Below, piece after piece: positions 7,510 to 11,222 of a stretch of DNA of 11,222 nucleotides. Each line of letters begins with the position of its first letter. Position 1 is the first letter of the stretch. Both the position numbers and the translations under genes were made by a program. The DNA lies in assembly GCA_943327015.2 (NCBI GenBank), contig CALPVM020000044.1, positions 1 to 11,222 on the forward strand, written 5' to 3'. This DNA is from Akkermansia muciniphila (lineage in GTDB: Bacteria; Pseudomonadota; Gammaproteobacteria; Burkholderiales; Burkholderiaceae_C). Below the pieces are notes generated by a model. The model was not told the DNA's origin. It worked only from the letters and a program-made list of their open reading frames with translations, and did no database searches.

Positions 7510-8394
7510 TTAAAACGGAGCGTCTGAGGCAGGTGTTTCAGGAGCAGGTTTATTGGCTGCTTTAACTGCTGCCTTGTCGCTTGCATTGGCAAATTTGCTG
7601 TACTTGTTCAAGATTTGAACCAATTGCCCATACACCCTAGGTGTGGCAGCTACACACTCGTATTGTTCTAAAAATTCGGCCTCGCCGGTAAAGTTGCCGA
7701 CCAAACCACCCGCCTCGGTAACTAACAAAGAGCCTGCTGCCACGTCCCAAGGTTGCAAGCCGGTTTCAAAAAAGCCATCGGTGTAACCTGCGGCTACATA
7801 GGCCAAATCAAGGGCGGCCGCACCAGGGCGGCGCAGGCCTGCGGTGCGTTGCATCACTTCGCCCATGAGTGAGAGGTAGCGGTTAAAGTCGTCATCCGGG
7901 CGGAACGGAAAGCCGGTAGACACTAAAGAATCATTGAGGTGTGTGCGTTTGGACACCCGGATGCGGCGGTCGTTCAAAAATGCTCCGCGTCCTTTGGTGG
8001 CGGTAAATAGGTCGTTGCGGGTGGGGTCATACACTACGGCTTGTTCTACTTTGCCTTTTACAGCCAATGCAATGCTCACGCAGTAGGTAGGAAAACCATG
8101 GATAAAGTTGGTGGTTCCGTCCAGGGGGTCAATAATCCAGACCATTTCGGAGTGTTGCGCGCCAAATTCGCGCCCAGATTCTTCTGCCCAAATGCCGTGG
8201 CCGGGGTAGGCAGTTAACAGCGTTTCAATAATTGCTTTTTCGGCGGCTTGGTCAACCTCGGTCACAAAATCGTTGGCTTTTTTTTGCGATACGCGCACCG
8301 AGCCAATGTCTAAGGCAGCGCGGTTAATAATGGAGCCGGCGGCGCGGGCGGCCTTCACGGCCACGTTGATCATGGGGTGCAAATTGGACTGCAT
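7510..8394 (-). CDS. suhB: Inositol-1-monophosphatase family protein SuhB
   Basis: 294 residues. Mg-dependent phosphatase of the inositol monophosphatase / FIG superfamily. Seen: EESG (71-74), the metal-site motif WIIDPLDGTTNF (86-97) and WDVAAGSLLVTEAGG (215-229). Expected Mg ligands are Glu71, Asp89, Asp92 and Asp216. SuhB hydrolyses inositol-1-phosphate in vitro; in E. coli it also joins the rRNA antitermination complex, a role that may or may not hold here. The last 25 or so residues (270-294, rich in Ala, Lys and Pro) extend beyond the conserved fold and look disordered. The start at 8394 gives MQSNLHPMINVAVKAARAAG; the inner Met8 (8373) is a possible alternative and neither has a good ribosome-binding site. 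Divergent from trmJ, an arrangement common in proteobacteria. Confidence 0.95.
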   Translation of the reverse strand: MQSNLHPMINVAVKAARAAGSIINRAALDIGSVRVSQKKANDFVTEVDQAAEKAIIETLLTAYPGHGIWAEESGREFGAQHSEMVWIIDPLDGTTNFIHGFPTYCVSIALAVKGKVEQAVVYDPTRNDLFTATKGRGAFLNDRRIRVSKRTHLNDSLVSTGFPFRPDDDFNRYLSLMGEVMQRTAGLRRPGAAALDLAYVAAGYTDGFFETGLQPWDVAAGSLLVTEAGGLVGNFTGEAEFLEQYECVAATPRVYGQLVQILNKYSKFANASDKAAVKAANKPAPETPASDAPF

Positions 8395-8446
8395 AAATGG
8401 TGGTTAAGAACAAATAGTTGCCGCTTGGCGATGCAGGCGGTATGAA

Positions 8447-8475
8447 TTACGCTATTTTAACGGTTTCACTATGAT
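8447..8475 (+). promoter_or_regulatory. Possible trmJ promoter giving a leaderless message
   Basis: TATGAT (8470-8475) is a five-of-six -10 box only eight bases before the trmJ ATG at 8484. A start point about seven bases downstream would fall on or next to the ATG. The -35 (TTACGC, 8447-8452) is poor. The 89-base divergent region must also serve suhB, whose promoter I cannot place. Confidence 0.3.
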
Positions 8476-8483
8476 AACGGTCT

Positions 8484-9236
8484 ATGCATACCCGATTTGT
8501 TTTAATTGATACCAGCCATGCTGGCAACGTAGGCGCTGCCGCGCGTGCCCTCAAAACCATGGGCTTTGACGATTTGGTACTGGTTTCGCCGCGTTGGGCC
8601 AATGTGTTGCGGCGTGAAGAAACCATTCAGCGTGCCAGTGGTGCTTTGGATGTGTTGGCAAAAGCCCGCATTGTGGATACTCTGGATGAGGCTTTAGAGG
8701 GTGTGCACCACATTTGCGCTACCGCCATGACCCCGCGTGACTTTGGCCCACCCACGCTGGCGCCACGCGAACATTTTGCAACACTGGCGCAAACGCCGCA
8801 AAGCGTGGCGTTTTTGTTTGGCTCGGAGCGTTTTGGTATGCGCAATGAGGACGTGTACCGTTGCCACACGTGTTTAAGTATTCCCAGCAACCCGCAATTC
8901 GGTTCTTTAAATATCGGTGCAGCCATTCAGGTCATTGCCTACGACTGGCGTTTGGCATTGGGTGGCTTTGCCGTACATCCTGCTACGACATCCGTTCAGT
9001 TGGCGGATGCTGTGCAGGTAAGCGGCATGCTGAGCCACCTAGAGCAATCATTGGTGGCGTTAGGCTTTTTGGACCCCGCTGCACCCAAAAAACTGATGCC
9101 AAGGCTCAATCAGTTGTTTAACCGTGCAGGCGTTACGCAAGAAGAAGTGCATATTTTGCGCGGCATTGCCAAGGCGATATTGCAGCAATCGGAGGGTATG
9201 AGTAAAGGAGAAAAACCTTACAATTCGACCAAATAA
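8484..9236 (+). CDS. trmJ: tRNA (cytidine/uridine-2'-O-)-methyltransferase TrmJ
   Basis: 250-residue SPOUT-class RNA methyltransferase that uses S-adenosylmethionine to 2'-O-methylate nucleotide 32 in the anticodon loop of certain tRNAs. Seen: the motif 1 region NVGAAARALKTMG (15-27, with the conserved Arg21), motif 2 FGSERFGMRNED (112-123) and motif 3 IPSNPQFGSLNIGAAI (133-148), which form the trefoil-knot cofactor site. The TrmJ-type C-terminal tail is present (HILRGI, 223-228). Length agrees with the family (about 240-260). No Shine-Dalgarno is visible before the ATG. It lies between divergent suhB and downstream cysE, a frequent order in beta- and gammaproteobacteria, which supports TrmJ over other SpoU-family enzymes. 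Cytosolic, probably a homodimer. Confidence 0.93.
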   Translation: MHTRFVLIDTSHAGNVGAAARALKTMGFDDLVLVSPRWANVLRREETIQRASGALDVLAKARIVDTLDEALEGVHHICATAMTPRDFGPPTLAPREHFATLAQTPQSVAFLFGSERFGMRNEDVYRCHTCLSIPSNPQFGSLNIGAAIQVIAYDWRLALGGFAVHPATTSVQLADAVQVSGMLSHLEQSLVALGFLDPAAPKKLMPRLNQLFNRAGVTQEEVHILRGIAKAILQQSEGMSKGEKPYNSTK

Positions 9237-9251
9237 AAACCGATTTGTAAG
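9217..9251. repeat. Short inverted repeat across the trmJ stop
   Basis: CTTACAA (9217-9223) and TTGTAAG (9245-9251) are perfect complements with a 21-base spacer spanning the trmJ stop. An A-run precedes and GATTTTG follows. A weak terminator or a protein-binding site is possible; the long loop and poor T-run argue against strong termination. Confidence 0.35.
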
Positions 9252-9254
9252 ATT

Positions 9255-9282
9255 TTGACAGCTTTTAAAGTAGTAATACTAT
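9255..9282 (+). promoter_or_regulatory. cysE: Probable cysE promoter
   Basis: A perfect TTGACA (9255-9260) is followed after 16 bases by TACTAT (9277-9282, four of six). Transcription would start near 9289, giving about 38 bases of leader before the cysE ATG at 9327. A short palindrome TAGTA-A-TACTA (9271-9281) overlaps the -10 and could bind a regulator. So cysE probably has its own promoter besides any read-through from trmJ. Confidence 0.5.
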
Positions 9283-9326
9283 TTGAAAAGTTGCGGTTTC
9301 TAGCTGAATGTTAGACTTAACCCAAT

Positions 9327-10094
9327 ATGTTTTCACACCTACGATCTGACATTAAATGCATCCTAGAGCGCGACCCCGCTGCCCGTACCTTTTGGGAGGT
9401 ATTAACGTGCTACCCGGGTTTGCATGCCTTGATTTTGCACCGCCGCGCCCACTGGTGCTGGATGCATGGCTTTAAATGGGTGGGGCGATTTATTTCGCAC
9501 CTGTCGCGCTGGTTTACTGGCATTGAAATTCACCCCGGTGCGGTCATTGGCCGTCGTGTGTTTTTAGACCATGGCATGGGCATTGTGATTGGCGAAACCG
9601 CCGAGGTGGGTGACGATTGCACCATTTACCATGGTGTTACCTTGGGTGGTACATCGCTGTACAAAGGTACCAAACGCCACCCCACTTTGGGCAATAACGT
9701 AGTGGTAGGTGCTGGCGCTAAAGTTTTAGGCGGCTTTACCGTGGGCGATGGCGCCAAAATTGGCTCCAATGCCGTGCTCACCAAACCGGTGCCAGCGGGC
9801 GCTACGGCAGTGGGCAATCCGGCGCGCATTATTCAGGCCGAGCAAGATGCTAAGCGCGAAGAGGTGGCGTCCAAAATGGGCTTTTCGGCTTATGGTGTGA
9901 CGCAAAATGACGACCCCCTTAGCCAAGCTTTACGTGGTTTGATTGACAACGCTGCCAGCCAGGAGCACCAAATTGCCATGCTCTGGCAGGCTTTAGAAAA
10001 GCTATGCGCGCAGCAAAAAATGCAGGTGCCGGGCGATGCGGCGCGCACTGAGTGTTTTGAGGCCGAGCGCTTGAATCAGTTGGTGGGTAAGTAA
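9327..10094 (+). CDS. cysE: Serine O-acetyltransferase
   Basis: 255 residues. Transfers acetyl from acetyl-CoA to L-serine, giving O-acetylserine, the first committed step of cysteine synthesis. An alpha-helical N-terminal part (1-60) is followed by the left-handed beta-helix hexapeptide repeats (about 66-168). Catalytic His82 is in DHGMG (81-85). The partner acid, Asp143 in E. coli, is Glu67 here (GIEIHPGAVIG), as in the shorter Bacillus-type enzymes. GVTLGGTSLYKGTKRHPTLG (103-122) and VGAGAKVLG (127-135) form the CoA and active-site loops. The C-terminal tail (170-255) is longer than the minimal enzyme and partly helical; its end (LVGK) lacks the Ile that E. coli CysE inserts into the O-acetylserine sulfhydrylase active site, so complex formation is uncertain. 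A separate promoter is likely. No iscR follows, although that neighbour is known in other proteobacteria. Confidence 0.95.
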   Translation: MFSHLRSDIKCILERDPAARTFWEVLTCYPGLHALILHRRAHWCWMHGFKWVGRFISHLSRWFTGIEIHPGAVIGRRVFLDHGMGIVIGETAEVGDDCTIYHGVTLGGTSLYKGTKRHPTLGNNVVVGAGAKVLGGFTVGDGAKIGSNAVLTKPVPAGATAVGNPARIIQAEQDAKREEVASKMGFSAYGVTQNDDPLSQALRGLIDNAASQEHQIAMLWQALEKLCAQQKMQVPGDAARTECFEAERLNQLVGK

Positions 10095-10110
10095 GTTATT
10101 TGCTATTTAA

Positions 10111-10147
10111 CCTTGTAATTTTAATACGTAACGTTAAAATTACAAGG
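10111..10147. repeat. Perfect 14-bp inverted repeat abutting the ATPase start codon
   Basis: CCTTGTAATTTTAA (10111-10124) is the exact reverse complement of 10134-10147, around a 9-base spacer TACGTAACG that includes the palindrome TACGTA (10125-10130). The right arm ends on the base before the ATG at 10148 and contains the only purine-rich stretch (AAGG), so a hairpin would hide the translation start. No T-run follows on the plus strand, so a standard terminator for cysE is unlikely. Operator, translational switch or the end of an inserted segment are the alternatives. Confidence 0.8.
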
Positions 10148-11222
10148 ATGATACACCGGCATTTTGAAACTCTGGTATTGCAAAAATTACAGCGTATTCC
10201 TGCAGTGGTTCTTCTGGGACCACGACAAATAGGAAAAACTACGCTGGCCCGTACCATTGCACAGCATTGGCAAGGCCAAAGTGTGTATCTTGATCTAGAG
10301 CGACCTGCCGATCAATTGCGTCTGGAAGATGCAGATGCCTATTTACGTGCACAGCGAGGTAAATTGGTCATTCTGGACGAAATTCACCGTTTACCACGGG
10401 TGTTTGAAGTTCTGCGCGGAATCATTGATGACAATCGATTATCCGGCTTGCGCGGCGGACAGTTTTTATTATTAGGATCAGCATCGCTCGATTTGATGCG
10501 CCAATCCAGCGAAACGTTGGCCGGTCGGGTGGCCTACCTTGATATGGCGCCCATTAATGCCATGGAAGCCTGTAGCGTAGGCATCGATAACCATACCTTG
10601 TGGGTACGTGGCGGGTTTCCTGATAGTCTGCTGGCACACGATGATGCGGAAAGTTTGGACTGGCGACGCGACTTTATTCGCAGCTATTTAGAGCGCGATG
10701 TTCCCCTGTTTGCGCCACGTATGGCCGCTGAAACCGTTGGTCGTTTGTGGAGCATGTTGGCACACAGCCAAGGAGGGCTGCTTAACCAGTCACGTTTGGC
10801 CAGTGCTCTTGGTGTGTCTAATCCAACGGTAGACCGTTACATTGACCTGTTGGTAGATTTGCAATTGGTGCGACGTTTGCGCCCTTGGAGTTCGAATACC
10901 GGCAAAAGATTGGTTAAATCGCCTAAGCTTTATATTCGCGATAGTGGTTTGTTACATGGTTTGCTGCAACTCAAAACTCTGGATGATGCACTGGGACATC
11001 CGATTGCTGGCATGAGCTATGAGGGGTATTGCATTGAAAACCTGATTCAGGCTGCTGGTAACCATCTGACACCCTACTTTTACCGAACCCAAGTGGGTGC
11101 AGAGATTGACTTGGTTTTAGAAAAAGGTGGCAAACCAGAAATTGCCATCGAAATTAAACGATCAACGGCCCCCAGCTTGGACAAAGGTTTTGCGCTTGCG
11201 TGTGATGATTTGCAAATTAACC
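10148..11222 (+). CDS. AAA-type ATPase with DUF4143-like C-terminus (cut by window edge)
   Basis: 358 codons are open to the window edge; relatives end near 380-420 residues, so little is missing. Walker A is GPRQIGKTT (24-32) and Walker B is LVILDEIHR (73-81). A sensor-1-like LLLGSAS (107-113) follows, with a possible arginine finger at Arg127. A winged-helix-like part at about 205-245 contains QSRLASALGVSNPTVDRYID. The C-terminal half carries a PD-(D/E)XK fold signature: YEGYCIENLI (291-300), GAEIDLVLE (317-325, Asp321) and IAIEIKRS (332-339, Glu335 and Lys337). The start at 10148 is chosen because MIxRxxE before Walker A is typical for the family. The AAGG directly before it is too close to act as a normal Shine-Dalgarno. 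These ATPases are widespread accessory genes of unknown cellular role. It is preceded by a perfect inverted repeat and has no obvious partner in view. Confidence 0.88.
   Translation, partial: MIHRHFETLVLQKLQRIPAVVLLGPRQIGKTTLARTIAQHWQGQSVYLDLERPADQLRLEDADAYLRAQRGKLVILDEIHRLPRVFEVLRGIIDDNRLSGLRGGQFLLLGSASLDLMRQSSETLAGRVAYLDMAPINAMEACSVGIDNHTLWVRGGFPDSLLAHDDAESLDWRRDFIRSYLERDVPLFAPRMAAETVGRLWSMLAHSQGGLLNQSRLASALGVSNPTVDRYIDLLVDLQLVRRLRPWSSNTGKRLVKSPKLYIRDSGLLHGLLQLKTLDDALGHPIAGMSYEGYCIENLIQAAGNHLTPYFYRTQVGAEIDLVLEKGGKPEIAIEIKRSTAPSLDKGFALACDDLQIN

Noticed and set aside
10111..10147. The 14-bp inverted repeat as an intrinsic terminator of cysE
   Set aside because: The stem is AT-rich apart from its base and no T-run follows; the ATPase start codon comes at once. 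I kept it as an unexplained repeat instead.
10148..11222. ATPase as a transposase or an insertion-sequence ATPase (IstB-like)
   Set aside because: The order Walker A, Walker B, winged helix, then PD-(D/E)XK residues fits the DUF4143-type family; no transposase partner is seen in the window.
1..11222. CRISPR arrays, tRNA or rRNA genes
   Set aside because: No regularly spaced direct repeats and no tRNA-like cloverleaf or conserved rRNA stretch was recognised in any intergenic region; all gaps are under 150 bases.

Overview
The window looks like chromosomal DNA of a betaproteobacterium, most likely in the order Burkholderiales. The clues are the divergent suhB / trmJ-cysE arrangement, the style of the protein sequences, and base composition that looks close to balanced by eye. 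I cannot name a genus. There are nine protein-coding genes, two of them cut by the window edges. I see no tRNA or rRNA gene, no CRISPR array and no recognisable insertion sequence, and no stretch over 300 bases lacks a gene.

Left, minus strand (1-1657): the N-terminal 177 residues of an Anbu-type proteasome-like protease, preceded on the same strand by a short FAD/NAD-dependent oxidoreductase related to NDH-2 and the SelD-associated dehydrogenases. Two overlapping hairpins fill the gap between them. The oxidoreductase appears to lack the segment carrying the second FAD contact (the Gly-Asp motif).

Centre left, plus strand (1806-4439): a two-gene operon. The first gene is a lysine 6-dehydrogenase / saccharopine dehydrogenase-like enzyme. 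The second is an ALDH7-type alpha-aminoadipic semialdehyde dehydrogenase. Together they could take lysine (or saccharopine) through aminoadipate semialdehyde to alpha-aminoadipate.

Centre (4552-7500): one large cytosolic signalling protein with about four PAS-type sensor domains, then GGDEF and EAL domains. Both c-di-GMP output domains keep their catalytic motifs and the inhibitory I-site is present. It converges on suhB with only nine bases between the stop codons.

Right (7510-10094): housekeeping genes. suhB (inositol monophosphatase family) is on the minus strand; trmJ (tRNA Nm32 methyltransferase) and cysE (serine acetyltransferase) diverge from it. A perfect TTGACA box lies just in front of cysE.

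Right edge (10148-end): a truncated AAA-type ATPase with a DUF4143-like C-terminal half ending in a PD-(D/E)XK nuclease-fold motif. A perfect 14-bp inverted repeat ends on the base before its ATG, so the start codon sits at the foot of a strong potential hairpin. This accessory-looking gene and its palindrome are the least explained part of the window. I found no convincing wholly new multi-gene system.
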